A stretch of DNA of 41,255 nt from Kiritimatiellia bacterium (GTDB taxonomy: Bacteria; Verrucomicrobiota; Kiritimatiellia; RFP12; UBA1067), in NCBI GenBank assembly GCA_017405115.1, contig JAFRBA010000102.1, positions 1 through 41,255 on the forward strand. Direction: 5' to 3'. This document shows positions 18,508-27,822 of the stretch, piece by piece; the first letter of the stretch is position 1; each line of letters opens with the position of its first letter. The notes below the pieces were generated by a model. The model was not told the DNA's origin. It saw only the letters and a program-made list of their open reading frames with translations, and did not search any database. The position numbers and the translations under genes were made by a program.

Positions 18508-20694
18508 TCACATCCCTATGCGTACGTCCCGGCCTTCGACCCCGACCTGCCCCGCGTCGATTTCGCGGACTGCGCCTTCTTCATGCACCCTGACCTTGAA
18601 CCGGCGCGTCGCCGACATTCCGTCGAACGAGCCTTCGCGGCGGCCGATGGTCAGGATGCCGTCTTTCATAGTGATCGGGGTGGTGGCGGACTTGCCGTTG
18701 CGGTAGCCGAGCGAGACGCCGTCGTCCTCGTAGAGCTCCGTCGAGCCGTCCGCAGTCGGCCACACCTCAAGGATGACCTCCTCGTTCCAGCCCTTTGAAA
18801 GGTACTGCTTGACAGGCCAGGTCGGGATGATGGCTCCGGCCCTGACGTAGAGCGCCCCGCCCCATTCCTTCGTGACCTCGACTGGCACGAGCCGCGGGCC
18901 CTCAACCGTGACGCCGGTGCGCCAGTCGTGCCACTTGCCCGGCGGAATGGTCACGTCCGGCGAGAAGACGCCAACGAGCAGCGAGTCGCCGAACATGTAG
19001 GTGTTGGTGACGGAATCGTATTCCCGGATGCCAGGATACGCGAGCGGAAGCGCCCTGGCTATCGGCCAGCCGGTGCGCGCGGCCTCGGCCGCCGCCGAGT
19101 ACACGTAGGGCACGAGCCTGTACCGCAGCTCGTCGTACTGCCTGAACGCCCTGACCTCCTCGGGTCCGTTGACCCAGGGCAGGTCCCAGTAGTCCCAGTT
19201 GTTCTGCTGCGCCCACGGCGACAGGAAGCCGAAGTGCATCCCCTGCGACGCAAGGAACCCGCCCATGTCGCGGATGAACATGTCGCAGCTCTGGTTGGGA
19301 TGTCCGCTCATGCCGAGGTTCAGCACCGATATGAGCGGCTTGACACCGCCGCCCGTGTCGCCGGCCCACGTCGCCACGTAGCGCTGTACGCCGACATAGC
19401 CGCCGGCGGAGTAGACCATCGCCCGCCGCCCGGTGTAGTCCTCGTAGCCCTTCGCCATCTGCTTGTCGTATACGATCGTGTAGAGGTTGTGCGCCTCTTC
19501 CTCCTTCATGCCGTTCGACCACTTGCGCCCCGGCTTGCCGGCGTACGGGGCGACCTGCGCGGACCCGTCGAGCTTGAACGCCCTCGCGCCCTGGTCGACG
19601 AACGGCTTGAGGTGCTCGAACCACGGCATGTCGCCTTCTCTGAAGTCGTCGGCGCTGCGGTGGCGCGGCGCGAAACGCCCGTCGCCGCCGCCCTTCGCCG
19701 CGCCCGGCGGAGTGTCCACGCGGTCGTCTTCCCAGCTTTCGGGGATGTCCCCCGCCATCTCGAACTTCCTCCCCGACGCCTTCGCCCTGCCGGCCGCGCA
19801 CTGCTCCTCGTAGCGGAACACGTCGTAGCTCATGCAGAGCCAGAGGCTCATCTTCATCCCCATGCGCCCGAGCGCCCCGGGGAACGTGTGCGCCCCCGCC
19901 TGCTTCCAGTACGGGAAGTAGAACTTGTGCAGGTCCCACTGCTTGCGGGTCGTGGCGTCGTAGAATTTCTCCATCCACCCAGGCTCCAGCCCTATCGTGT
20001 CGCACGGAAGGTTGTTCTGCCTGAACGCGTAGGCCTCGTTCACGAACTCGAACTGCTCGATCATCTGGTTCGCGACGAACGTGAAGCCATAGCCCCAGAC
20101 CGGAAGCATCGCGGGGCGCCCGGCGACGCGCGTGTAGCGCTCTAGGAGCCCTCGCATGCCGTCCGCCCTGAAGACGTAGAAGTCTATCTCGCCCTCCGGC
20201 GCGGTGACGACGATCGCGTCTGGGTCCTCCTGCCCGACGTCGATGGTGTGCAGCCAGGTGGAGTTCACGAGGACGCCCCAGCCATCCGTCGTGAACAGCA
20301 CCGGAACGGGAATGTAGCTGTGGATGTTTTTGACGTGTATCTCGTACCTTCCGGGACGCCTCTGGATGTTGCCGCGGGAGCAGTCGCCGAGGCCGTAGAC
20401 GCGAGTCTCCTTGCCGATGGGGAGTCGCACCCTGAAGCCGGCCCCGACCTGAGACATCTCGGGCGCGACAGGCGCGATGTCGGAGAGCTTCGCCTCCGAC
20501 TCTACGCCGAGGTCCTCAAGTATAGAATAGCGGTTCAGCCCGGACTCCGGCCACTTTCCGCCGCGCTCCATCCTGACGCGCCAGATGCCGTTTTCGACCT
20601 TCTCGACCTTCACCTCGCCCGCGCCGCACGCGAACGCCGCTGCCGCCACCGCGATGGACGCGAGCGCGGCATTTCTGACCAAACTGCATTTCAT
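18508..20694 (-). CDS. GH31 family glycoside hydrolase, secreted
   Basis: The chosen ATG (20694) opens a signal peptide (NAALASIAVAAAAFACG) and lies 15 bases after the PHP stop; GGGGC precedes it. The protein is about 728 residues. GH31 layout: N-terminal beta-sandwich (galactose-mutarotase-like), barrel with DTIGLEPGWM, the nucleophile Asp in FKLDGSA and the acid/base Asp in WAGDTGGG, then C-terminal beta domains (PLVYP-type region AYPGIREYDS). Known GH31 activities include alpha-glucosidase, alpha-xylosidase, alpha-galactosidase and alpha-N-acetylgalactosaminidase. The substrate here is open, though neighbours suggest an animal-glycan type. Confidence 0.88.
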   Translation of the reverse strand: MKCSLVRNAALASIAVAAAAFACGAGEVKVEKVENGIWRVRMERGGKWPESGLNRYSILEDLGVESEAKLSDIAPVAPEMSQVGAGFRVRLPIGKETRVYGLGDCSRGNIQRRPGRYEIHVKNIHSYIPVPVLFTTDGWGVLVNSTWLHTIDVGQEDPDAIVVTAPEGEIDFYVFRADGMRGLLERYTRVAGRPAMLPVWGYGFTFVANQMIEQFEFVNEAYAFRQNNLPCDTIGLEPGWMEKFYDATTRKQWDLHKFYFPYWKQAGAHTFPGALGRMGMKMSLWLCMSYDVFRYEEQCAAGRAKASGRKFEMAGDIPESWEDDRVDTPPGAAKGGGDGRFAPRHRSADDFREGDMPWFEHLKPFVDQGARAFKLDGSAQVAPYAGKPGRKWSNGMKEEEAHNLYTIVYDKQMAKGYEDYTGRRAMVYSAGGYVGVQRYVATWAGDTGGGVKPLISVLNLGMSGHPNQSCDMFIRDMGGFLASQGMHFGFLSPWAQQNNWDYWDLPWVNGPEEVRAFRQYDELRYRLVPYVYSAAAEAARTGWPIARALPLAYPGIREYDSVTNTYMFGDSLLVGVFSPDVTIPPGKWHDWRTGVTVEGPRLVPVEVTKEWGGALYVRAGAIIPTWPVKQYLSKGWNEEVILEVWPTADGSTELYEDDGVSLGYRNGKSATTPITMKDGILTIGRREGSFDGMSATRRFKVRVHEEGAVREIDAGQVGVEGRDVRIGM

Positions 20695-20708
20695 GTCGTT
20701 GCCCCGCA

Positions 20709-22121
20709 TCAGAAGTATGGCTGAGTCCATGCGGTGTGGTGCTTCGGGTGCAGGCAGCGCTTGCGCTTGAACTGCGTCGGCGCGTCGCTCTCCACGCGCG
20801 CACGGACATAGAGGTCGTCGGGCGCGAGGGAGTAGGAGGCCTCGAGCCGCTCGCCCTTCCGCCCCTCCACCAGCTTGACCGTCGCGCCGATGCGCTCGTC
20901 GTAGACCGGCACCCTCCGTGCGCGCTTCTTGCGTTCCTCCGTCTCGGGGATGTCAACATAGCGTACAGGCTCTGTCGGCGCACCCTTCTTAGAGGCGATG
21001 AAACGTATCCTGCAGGCCACTCCGCGAGTCGCCGGCACCGACACCGTCAGCGTTCTAGTCGTGCGGTCGAAGACGACATCCTCTAGGTCAAGCTCGGAAC
21101 ACGCATAGAAGTCGCCGTTGTGGATCGCCTCGAACAGCGACTTCTGCGTCAATTCCGCCGCCCGGACCATTATGTATCCGTCGCCGAACGTATAGGGGTT
21201 CTCCAGCCCGCTTCCCGGGTAGAAGTGAGTGTCGTCAGAACCAAGGCCGTATAGCGGCTGCTGCCCATGCGACAGCCGGTAGGCGAGCACGGCGTCCCAC
21301 AGATCGTCCTGAAACCATTCGCCGTCCAGCTCTTCCGGCGCCGGCCAGGACGAACCATTGTTGCACACCTCGAAATAGCGCACGTTCGGGTTGTCTATTA
21401 TGTCCTGCGCAAGTACATCGTAGTATGGCCAGTTGGGGTGGTCTACGATGCAGATGAACGGCGGATTGCCGCGTTTTCTTGCCAGTGCCTCGCTCATCTC
21501 AATCGTCTCCCGTATCACCGAAGAAACGGTATGATGCGGAATCTTCTCGATCAGATTCGCCTTCTTGGCTCGGTCAATGATGTCGTCTATCCCGATGACG
21601 TTCATGTGCATGGCGTATGGGAAGCCCGTCCCAAAGTTGTCGGTCGTGATCTCGACGCCGGGGAGCATCAGGAACTCGCCAGGCTCCTCGAACTTCTTCT
21701 TGAGCTCTGTGTAGGTGGCAAGGCGCACTTCGGTCTTGCCGTCCCTCTCCCGGACCATGCCCCTGCCGAACCGCTCCACGTAGGCCTTGAAGCAGTCGGC
21801 GTGCACCGCCTTGGGCGGCCAGCCCTGATCTTTGGCGTCCCCGAGCGGAACCCACTTGTCCGGATTGTCCTGGAAGCGGTTGTGGTCGGAGATGGCAATG
21901 AAGTCGTAGCCCGCGTTCTTGTACGCGAAGACTGCCTGCTCCGGCAGCGCACGCCCGTCCGACCAGAGCGTGTGCATGTGCAGCATGCCACGATACCAGC
22001 GCTTTCCGCGGCGCCCTTCAGTGGCGCATCCGGTCGCGGCAAGCATCGCCGCCGCCGCGGACCGTCCTAGGAACTGCCTGCGCGAAAGCGCCGACCCGAA
22101 TTTTTCCATTGTACCTTTCAT
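20709..22121 (-). CDS. Tat-exported PHP-domain phosphoesterase-like lipoprotein
   Basis: The N-terminus has a twin-arginine motif (SRRQFLGRSA) and a lipobox-like AATGC, so export as a lipoprotein is likely. The PHP metal-binding motifs are HMHTLWSDG (near residues 47-55) and ISDHN (near 75). The C-terminal 100 residues form a beta domain (RTLTVSVPAT). PHP proteins are metal-dependent phosphoesterases, and secreted Tat-type PHP proteins are frequent in carbohydrate loci, where the exact reaction is not established. The start at 22121 has AAAGGAG about 12 bases upstream; 22109 is an alternative. It overlaps tightly with the next gene (GH31) in an operon. Confidence 0.82.
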   Translation of the reverse strand: MKGTMEKFGSALSRRQFLGRSAAAAMLAATGCATEGRRGKRWYRGMLHMHTLWSDGRALPEQAVFAYKNAGYDFIAISDHNRFQDNPDKWVPLGDAKDQGWPPKAVHADCFKAYVERFGRGMVRERDGKTEVRLATYTELKKKFEEPGEFLMLPGVEITTDNFGTGFPYAMHMNVIGIDDIIDRAKKANLIEKIPHHTVSSVIRETIEMSEALARKRGNPPFICIVDHPNWPYYDVLAQDIIDNPNVRYFEVCNNGSSWPAPEELDGEWFQDDLWDAVLAYRLSHGQQPLYGLGSDDTHFYPGSGLENPYTFGDGYIMVRAAELTQKSLFEAIHNGDFYACSELDLEDVVFDRTTRTLTVSVPATRGVACRIRFIASKKGAPTEPVRYVDIPETEERKKRARRVPVYDERIGATVKLVEGRKGERLEASYSLAPDDLYVRARVESDAPTQFKRKRCLHPKHHTAWTQPYF

Positions 22122-22124
22122 CTG

Positions 22125-24014
22125 TCAGTTGTACTCCTTTAGAGGTTCGCGCGGAGTCATTCCGCCGCGCTCCTTCAGCACCTCCGGCACAAGCTTGAAG
22201 AGCCATCCGTCCGTCCCCTTGCACCGCGAGTTCATCACCTGCTCGTAGGCGTCCATCATGGCGTCGCGGTTCCTGATGCGGTAGTCAAGAAGCTCGCGCG
22301 CGGCGTCCGCGATGCCGGCAAGGTTCTTCTTGTCCACGCCGGCCTTGAACAGACGATACGCAAGCACATACCCCTTCGCGCGCACGATCATGTCGTCGAG
22401 GCGCGACGCCTCCACGGGGCGAAGCGCCCGCCTGGCACGCGCGCCCTCAAGGAGTGCAAGGTCTTCGAGCAGCGCCTCCTCGCTGTGCATCCTCGCCTGG
22501 GCGAACACGAGCTGGCTGTCGTCGAGGACGTTCGCCCTTGCCGCCTCGGCCTTCGCCACCGCCTTGCGCTCGTCCTTCCTCGCGCGGATTCGCGCGTAGT
22601 ACTCCTTCACGTCTGGCGCGGCCGCACCGTATGCAGAGCAGAACTCGTCCATCAGCTCTTCGAAGGACTTCTCCGGCGCAGCAACCATCCGGCCCGTGAC
22701 GTACGTCTCTGGATCCATGATGTACCGCCATACATATGCATCGAAGTCCACCCCCACGAGCCCATGGGCGCGAGCATCCTGGTACACGTCGTATATGTCC
22801 TTCTCGACGCCGCGCGGCAGCACGCCCCAGTATGTATGGAAGTTCGGCCTGAGGAAGAACTGCTTCATGCCGGCCTTCTTCCACGACTCGAAGAAGGCGT
22901 GATAGTCGTCGGCGAGCGACGGCACCGTTCCGAACACCATGTTGTCAGGGTGCTCGACGCGCTCGCGCCGCGGGGCGTGGCGGTAGTAGCTGTAGATGTA
23001 TGTCGAGACCTGCACGTCGGGGCGGATCGCCTTGGCCTTTGCGGCGACCCTGTTCCAGAAGTTGAGGTAGCGGTCGGTCTTGTGGGCGAGGAAGTCCTCT
23101 CCCGGCTTGTCGCAGTCGAGCGCGACGCAGTTCGTGCAGACGCAGAGCCCCGCGCCGTCGTTCTCGCAGATGTTCAGGTAGCGCGGCATCCCGGCGTCCC
23201 GCCAGTCGGCTATGATCTGGTCGACGACACCCTCGTTGGAGATACACAGCTTCGACCACGCACCGTTCCAGAAGTGGCGCGAGCCGTTCTTCTGCATCGC
23301 GATGTACTCTGGGTGCGTCTTCTCGAAGCGGTCCTGCCACTTCGTGAAGGCGTGGCCGTATGCGAACGGATCGGGGGAGAATATCCGCTGACGGCCAAGC
23401 CACTTGCCGACTTCCCCGCAGCGGGCGTTCTTCTCGGCGTCGGCGAGGCGAAGCGCCGGCGGGACGGGATCGACCTTTATGAAGTCGGGGATTATCGGCA
23501 GGGACGGTATGGTGTAGGACTTCGGTTTCAGCGTGCGTATTATCTCGAGCCTGTACGGCGGCCTGTACACAGCGTCCTTCGAGGCGGGCAGGTCAATCGT
23601 CGACGCGGGTTTGAACACGATTCCCTTCTCGCCCGGGAACGCCCACCTTATGCCCATTTCGTCCGCGAGGAACGTATACACCGCGAAACGCGAGCCGGGG
23701 TACTTCTTCGACTCGTCGCCCCAGAACCAGACGCGGTTTCCGTCGATGCGGTAACGCGCCTCGAACGGCGCGGCCTCAGGTGCGCCGTCCGGCCTGGCGA
23801 AGACGAACGACAGCCCGGCAGCCGGCGAAGACGCCTCTGCGATCTTCACGCCGGACACGAGCTGCAGGTGGTACGCCAGTTCGCCTGCTGCGGCGGACTG
23901 GGTCGACGTGCCCTTATTCGCCCTGACGATCACCGCGTCGCGGAACGTGAACGTCGTGGGAAACGCCACCACGGGAACAATCAGCGCGGCAGCGGCAAGA
24001 TTTAGTGAACGCAT
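22125..24014 (-). CDS. DUF4838 secreted protein, probable glycoside hydrolase-related
   Basis: The protein is 629 residues with a signal peptide (NLAAAALIVPVVAF). An N-terminal alpha/beta domain like the non-catalytic domain of GH20/GH67 enzymes (AAGELAYHLQLVSGVKI, near 40-60) precedes a barrel-like DUF4838 region (FSPDPFAYGHAF, YLNICENDGAGLCVC, STYIYSYYRHAP, VGVDFDAYVWRY). The C-terminus is helical. DUF4838 is common in carbohydrate-utilisation loci of PVC bacteria and Bacteroidetes; its catalytic activity is not established. The gene sits 21 bp after the LamG gene and stops just before the PHP start. Confidence 0.8.
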   Translation of the reverse strand: MRSLNLAAAALIVPVVAFPTTFTFRDAVIVRANKGTSTQSAAAGELAYHLQLVSGVKIAEASSPAAGLSFVFARPDGAPEAAPFEARYRIDGNRVWFWGDESKKYPGSRFAVYTFLADEMGIRWAFPGEKGIVFKPASTIDLPASKDAVYRPPYRLEIIRTLKPKSYTIPSLPIIPDFIKVDPVPPALRLADAEKNARCGEVGKWLGRQRIFSPDPFAYGHAFTKWQDRFEKTHPEYIAMQKNGSRHFWNGAWSKLCISNEGVVDQIIADWRDAGMPRYLNICENDGAGLCVCTNCVALDCDKPGEDFLAHKTDRYLNFWNRVAAKAKAIRPDVQVSTYIYSYYRHAPRRERVEHPDNMVFGTVPSLADDYHAFFESWKKAGMKQFFLRPNFHTYWGVLPRGVEKDIYDVYQDARAHGLVGVDFDAYVWRYIMDPETYVTGRMVAAPEKSFEELMDEFCSAYGAAAPDVKEYYARIRARKDERKAVAKAEAARANVLDDSQLVFAQARMHSEEALLEDLALLEGARARRALRPVEASRLDDMIVRAKGYVLAYRLFKAGVDKKNLAGIADAARELLDYRIRNRDAMMDAYEQVMNSRCKGTDGWLFKLVPEVLKERGGMTPREPLKEYN

Positions 24015-24035
24015 ATGCCGTCTCTCTCTTTGTGT

Positions 24036-25775
24036 TTACTTGAACATCAACGTCATGCCCAGCCCAGACGAAAGCCACATGAACTTGTCCGGCGAAAGGC
24101 ACTCGCGCACCAATCGCACTTCGTCCACCCATCCGTCGAACGAATGGTTGTTCAGTCCACCGCCGACGGAGTACGACTGGCTAGAGAGCGTACCGAACTT
24201 CAGCGGCCCGGACAACGTAAGCGTGGTGCCTGCTTGCTTGTAGTCCACATATAGGCGCAGTTGGTTGGTCGAGGCATCGTACGTCACGGCGACATGATGC
24301 CAGCCATTGCGGGAGAAGGCGACGGACGCAGCCATTGTCTGCGCGGTTGAGTCGGACACATTGTTGTAGGCGGAGAGCGTAAGCGAGTCGTTGCCTGTGC
24401 CGTTCGGCAGAATATAGAGCGCCCAGGCGTGGTAGCCGTAGCCACCGGACATGCCCATGATCGTCGTGCGCCGCCGCCCGCCGGACGTGTACTGCGTGTT
24501 GACGTTCCAGTCGTCGTAGTTCATCTTTACGAACATCTCCATCGTGAACGACGAATCGACGGGATGGAAATGGGCAGCATTGATTGTAAGCTTAGTCCCC
24601 GTAGTCCAAATCGGATCTGTAGTCGGCGCGGAGACACTGAGCGGCAGCGTCGGGATGCGCAGCGACGACAAGTTGTCGCCGAGGAGGTCTCCTTTGCGGT
24701 CCTCAAAGACCCGGTTGCGCGTCGACCCTTTCGGCAGCTCCGCGCAGAACACGGACCTGTTGCCATTAGTGTTGAGGTTGTACACGCCCACGCCGGTAAG
24801 GTTTGTCATGGCGTACACGCCCGGATTCACGGCGGCGGCGGACACAGCCCACGCCCGGTTCGATATCGAATCCGGCGACATCGCACCCGGCTCGCCATCC
24901 AAAGCCCAGTGGAAAACAGTCCTTGAATGGCAGTCGGGGTCGTTGGAGGCGACCATGTAGTCTTCTACTGACAGCGACTTCTTGCTCACGCGCACGCAGC
25001 TGATGCTTCCGTGAAATGCGCCGTAGCTCTTCGTTCCGGGCCCCGGCAATTGCAACGCGACGGGAATGTTCGTGGGCGATATCGTCTGCGTCGTGGTGAC
25101 GGAATACTTGTAGTCAACAGTAAGCGTCGCCTTGTTGTTCTTGTAGGATATGGCGTAATGATGCCAAAGGCCGCTCAACTGCGGATCCCATTTGTCCGCG
25201 CTTTTGAGGGACATAAGCCCCGCATACCCATTACCTTGGTTATAGCTGTGCAGCCGGAAGTAGGAATCGGCTGTCATCGTAAGGCAAAGGGCGGATGCCG
25301 TGGTTCCCGTCAAATCCGTAGTTCTAAGTGGCAGCGTAAAAAAACCATAGTATGAAACATACGTCAAGTTTGTCGGGAACTTCTGGAACCACTCCACCGT
25401 CCATTCTGACAGATCGCCAAGCTCGCTGGCTACAGAGTCGAAATCGCATACGATGCCGCGACCATTGCTGTAATCTGCCACCTTGACGGATCTCGGGTTC
25501 GTGCAGAGCAGCTCCGGCTTGTAGCCGCCCTTTGCAAACACATATGTTGCAGGCTGGTCGTCGGACCAGCTCCCCTCGCCGCCGAGGGACGACCGCGAAA
25601 TGACTCCACCGTACTTCGTGGGATCAACCTTGTTCTCGACGATTCCGCCTATGGCGCTCGCGCCGGCAGTTCCGCCGTCGAACGCATAGAACGCGAGAGC
25701 GTCGGCGTCGAACGCGGACGCGACTCGCAAGGACAGCGCCGCAAGCGCAATGGCAGCGACAACATGTCTTTTCAT
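24036..25775 (-). CDS. secreted protein with two LamG/concanavalin-like domains
   Basis: The signal peptide is MKRHVVAAIALAALSLRVASA. Two LamG-type jelly-roll domains can be seen, about residues 110-265 (WHHYAISYKNNKATLTVDYK) and 420-560 (GWHHVAVTYDASTNQLRLYVDY, DGWVDEVRLV). These domains bind glycans or proteins at the cell surface; no catalytic motif is evident. It is the first gene of the leftward glycan operon, with a ribosome site GAAGGAG before the ATG and a promoter about 45 bp upstream. It diverges from the sensor kinase gene. Confidence 0.82.
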   Translation of the reverse strand: MKRHVVAAIALAALSLRVASAFDADALAFYAFDGGTAGASAIGGIVENKVDPTKYGGVISRSSLGGEGSWSDDQPATYVFAKGGYKPELLCTNPRSVKVADYSNGRGIVCDFDSVASELGDLSEWTVEWFQKFPTNLTYVSYYGFFTLPLRTTDLTGTTASALCLTMTADSYFRLHSYNQGNGYAGLMSLKSADKWDPQLSGLWHHYAISYKNNKATLTVDYKYSVTTTQTISPTNIPVALQLPGPGTKSYGAFHGSISCVRVSKKSLSVEDYMVASNDPDCHSRTVFHWALDGEPGAMSPDSISNRAWAVSAAAVNPGVYAMTNLTGVGVYNLNTNGNRSVFCAELPKGSTRNRVFEDRKGDLLGDNLSSLRIPTLPLSVSAPTTDPIWTTGTKLTINAAHFHPVDSSFTMEMFVKMNYDDWNVNTQYTSGGRRRTTIMGMSGGYGYHAWALYILPNGTGNDSLTLSAYNNVSDSTAQTMAASVAFSRNGWHHVAVTYDASTNQLRLYVDYKQAGTTLTLSGPLKFGTLSSQSYSVGGGLNNHSFDGWVDEVRLVRECLSPDKFMWLSSGLGMTLMFK

Positions 25776-25812
25776 ATGTTCATCTCCTTCTTATTCGCCG
25801 TGTCAAGATTGA

Positions 25813-25841
25813 ATGTTACCACACGCGTGGCAGAATGTAAA
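25813..25841 (-). promoter_or_regulatory. promoter of the LamG-DUF4838-PHP-GH31 operon
   Basis: On the minus strand a -35-like TTTACA (25841-25836) and an extended -10 TGGTAACAT (25821-25813) are separated by 17 bp. It lies in the 124-bp divergent region shared with the histidine kinase, a natural site for regulation by the kinase's missing partner. Confidence 0.55.
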
Positions 25842-25879
25842 CCTACTCAATCGGGTACTACCACGGATTCGGGCGGAAA

Positions 25880-25888
25880 TGGTATAAT
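25880..25888 (+). promoter_or_regulatory. extended -10 promoter of the sensor kinase gene
   Basis: The sequence TGGTATAAT ends 12 bases before the ATG at 25900, so the transcript would have almost no leader. No clear -35 is visible. Confidence 0.5.
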
Positions 25889-25899
25889 TTACTTGTTTA

Positions 25900-27537
25900 A
25901 TGTTCATTCTTCAGACAATTGCCATTGCGGCGCTGGCCGCCATACAACCGGATCCGGCTTCTTCCTCCATGCCGCCGATGAGAACGGCCGCGGAAGTGGA
26001 CGCATTCGTACGGGGCGACTTCCTTAGCGGCCGGCGTTTCGTGCTGGAGGGCGTGGTGGTCGCTTGTCCCGGAGGCCGCGCGTGCGTACTTGAGGACTCC
26101 ACCGGACGCGCACTCGTCTATTCGATTCCGTGGAACATGCCGAAGCCGGGAGACTGCATATTGGCGCGTGGGTTCTCCGAACTCCCGCGCGACCGCTACC
26201 ACTTCCTTCGCATGGAAAGCTTCGAGAAGACGGGCCATATCGAACCCCCAAAACCAATCGCCGCCACGGCGAGGCAGATCACCGACGGAGAAATGGACCT
26301 CCGACCTGTGACCACGAGGGGATTCGTCACGGACGTCTTCCTCGACGAAATCGACGACCGCTACTGGTACATGGTGCTTAAATCGGGCAGTAGCGCAATC
26401 TATGCCGCCGTCAGGACGGAGAACGCCGGACAAAACCTTGCCGACGGCCTGCTGTATGCGTTCGTCGAAGTGGAGGGCGTCGTCATGCGCGAAACGGGAC
26501 GTCGGCGCTTCATTGGTCCGATAGTGGTGATGCGTGACGGCAAAGGACTCCGGGTTCTGCATGCACCGCCCGGCAATCCGTTTGACGCCCCGCCGCTCAA
26601 GGCCATGGACATCGGCGACCCCCGCGAACTGGGCGACATGGGTTTGCGCAGGATATCGGGGAACGCACTCGCCGCATGGCGCGAGAACGCATTTCTGCTG
26701 CGGGCCGACGACGGACGGCGCCTCAAGGTGGAGCTGCGGGACGACGCAACTCTGCCAGCAGCAGGAGAACGCATCGAAGTGGTCGGATTCCCGGCTACCG
26801 ACTTCTTCCGCATCAATCTCTCCCGCGCAATTGCGCGCCGTGCGCCAGATTCGGCCTCCACGCCTTTACAGCCACACGACGAACCGCTGGCCGTCACTCC
26901 CGACGACATTCTCCTTGACGGCAACGGCAATCCTCGCATACAGACGGACTTCTTCGGGAGAATCGTGCGCATGCGCGGCGTGGTCAGCGTACTTCCGCAT
27001 CGCGGCGAGGCGTTCGGACGCATGAGCCTCAAATGCGCCGACTACATGGTCCCCGTGTACATCGGCGCCGCGCAGAACGCCCTCGCAGACGTCGTGGAGG
27101 GCGCGACTGTCGAGGTGACGGGAGCGTGTCTGCTGGAGTCCGAGAACTGGACGGCCGGCGCGCCGTTTCCCCGAATCGGAGGGTTCGCCGTGGTGATGCG
27201 AGCGCCCGGAGACTTGAAGATTCTGACCAGGCCGCCGTTCTGGACGAGCGGTAAGCTTCTGGCCGTAATTGCTACGCTGATGCTCTCGCTTGCCGCCGTG
27301 GGCGCATGGAACAGGTCGCTCAGGCGAATCGCGGAAAGGCGCGGAAGAGAACTGTTCAAGGCGGAAATCGCGTCCGCCGGAGCTGTCCTCAGAGTGGAGG
27401 AGCGCACACGGCTTGCGATGGATCTGCACGATTCGCTGGCACAGAACCTCTCGGCCGTGGCATGGCACATCGCAGCAGCGCAGACTGACACGCCCTTAAA
27501 GACGTGGCGGGGGTTGATGAGGGTTGAGGGGGTTTGA
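25900..27537 (+). pseudogene. membrane sensor histidine kinase (HisKA_3), truncated by prophage insertion
   Basis: A signal peptide (FILQTIAIAALAAI) is followed by about 420 periplasmic residues containing OB-fold-like beta repeats (GRRFVLEGVVVACPGGRACVL; RIVRMRGVVSVLPHRGEAF). A transmembrane helix lies at about 453-471. A HisKA_3 dimerisation helix carries the phospho-acceptor His510 in LAMDLHDSLAQNL. Coding similarity ends at about AWHIAAAQT (27483). The last 17 residues (DTPLKTWRGLMRV...) come from prophage end sequence, so the HATPase domain is missing. NarL-type response regulators normally pair with such kinases, and the remainder should lie beyond the prophage. Likely role: sensing glycan for the divergent locus. 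Confidence 0.85.
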
Positions 27538-27676
27538 TTAGGCTTGAAAACCTTTGATATTTAGCGGGAAATATGTGGGTATTGAGGGTGTGACCTGGAA
27601 GATGGTCGATAAGGGTTTGGCAGAAAGTAATGGTTAGGGTTTGAAAGACGGCTGATAGTCGCGCTTCAGACTGTCG
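27484..27676. other. prophage terminal region with phased TTGA repeats, no gene
   Basis: No coding frame is convincing. TTGA occurs five times at an exact 10-bp spacing (27514, 27524, 27534, 27544, 27554), each in a GG(G/T/C)TTGA-like context, and GGGTTTG recurs at 27613 and 27637. Such arrays at a transposon end are plausible transposase or bending-protein binding sites. Confidence 0.5.
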
Positions 27677-27805
27677 TCAAAATGGGCAATCGCCGATCCG
27701 GTAAGAGCAGAAACGCTGGCAGTCCAGAAGCTTCCCTGACAGCCAGTAGGTGAATGTGAATAGTAATGAGAACAGCTTATGCGCGCAACGCCAAAACACC
27801 TTCAT
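27677..27805 (-). CDS. 42-residue hydrophobic, cysteine-containing phage protein
   Basis: The small frame begins MKVFWRCAHKLF and ends RIGDCPF. It has a hydrophobic middle (SLLFTFTYWLSG) that could be a short membrane segment, and three further cysteines. CAGGAG lies 9 bases before this ATG; a second in-frame ATG two codons upstream is too close to the site. It starts 17 bp after the ASCH gene stop on the same strand, so it is the last gene of the packaging operon. Function unknown. Confidence 0.5.
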   Translation of the reverse strand: MKVFWRCAHKLFSLLFTFTYWLSGKLLDCQRFCSYRIGDCPF

Positions 27806-27822
27806 GGGCATGATCTCCTGTA

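Noticed and set aside
27541..27680. CRISPR array at the phased TTGA repeats
   Set aside because: Repeat unit is only about 10 bp without spacers; no cas genes nearby.
27484..27700. tRNA-type attachment site at the prophage end
   Set aside because: No tRNA is visible and Mu-type elements do not use tRNA sites; insertion is in a kinase gene.
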